DNA of 6,655 nucleotides from Bacillota bacterium (GTDB lineage Bacteria; Bacillota_A; Clostridia; Clostridiales; Clostridiaceae): assembly GCA_021837545.1 (NCBI GenBank), contig JAKBFR010000124.1, positions 1-6,655 of the forward strand. The letters run 5' to 3'. The translations under genes and the position numbers were made by a program. Positions 6,623 through 6,655 of this stretch are shown here, piece after piece (the stretch's first letter is position 1; each line of letters opens with the position of its first letter). The notes below the pieces were generated by a model. It was not told the origin of the DNA. It did not search any database and saw only the letters and a program-made list of their open reading frames with translations.

Positions 6623-6655
6623 TTACTTTACATCAATAGTATAATCTACTGTTCC
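6623..6655 (-). CDS. C-terminal end of a gene cut by the window edge, possible third surface-protein paralogue
   Basis: On the minus strand the last bases read GTVDYTIDVK followed by TAA (6623-6625), with a strong terminator 48 nt downstream. The ten residues end in an alternating beta-strand and a final Val-Lys, like the ends of the two downstream proteins (FTVNVK and LKIKVK). This suggests a third member of the same tandem family, but ten codons are too few to prove homology. The correctly placed terminator supports a real gene end. Confidence 0.5.
   Translation of the reverse strand, partial: GTVDYTIDVK

Overview
The window is very AT-rich. Its genes have strong Shine-Dalgarno sequences and secreted surface-type proteins made of Asn/Val/Thr/Lys-rich beta modules. 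This fits a low-GC Firmicute, most likely a Clostridium sensu lato species; that assignment rests on composition and gene type, not on a database match. Every supported gene lies on the minus strand, so transcription runs from high to low coordinates.

Right to left: the edge (about 6623-6655) holds the last ten codons of a gene whose C-terminus resembles the ends of its two downstream neighbours. A long hairpin terminator follows. Next comes a 722-residue secreted protein (4081-6249) with its own extended -10 promoter, a leader containing hairpins, and a terminator. After it is a 658-residue paralogue (1860-3836), again with its own promoter and terminator. The two proteins share a signal peptide design, two Tyr/Trp-rich beta modules and an Asn-ladder repeat region that looks like a parallel beta-helix. 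After a short Pro/Gly linker they carry unrelated C-terminal domains. I see no SLH, LPXTG or other common wall anchor in either.

The left part is a small housekeeping operon: mntP (a six-helix Mn(II) exporter of the MntP/DUF204 family) under a near-consensus sigma-A promoter, then 18 nt later pepD (an M20C Xaa-His dipeptidase), whose C-terminus runs off the left edge.

The point of interest is the tandem array of two, perhaps three, independently transcribed surface-protein cassettes with a conserved stalk and exchangeable tips. The mntP-pepD operon is ordinary. I see no RNA genes, CRISPR array or insertion sequences.
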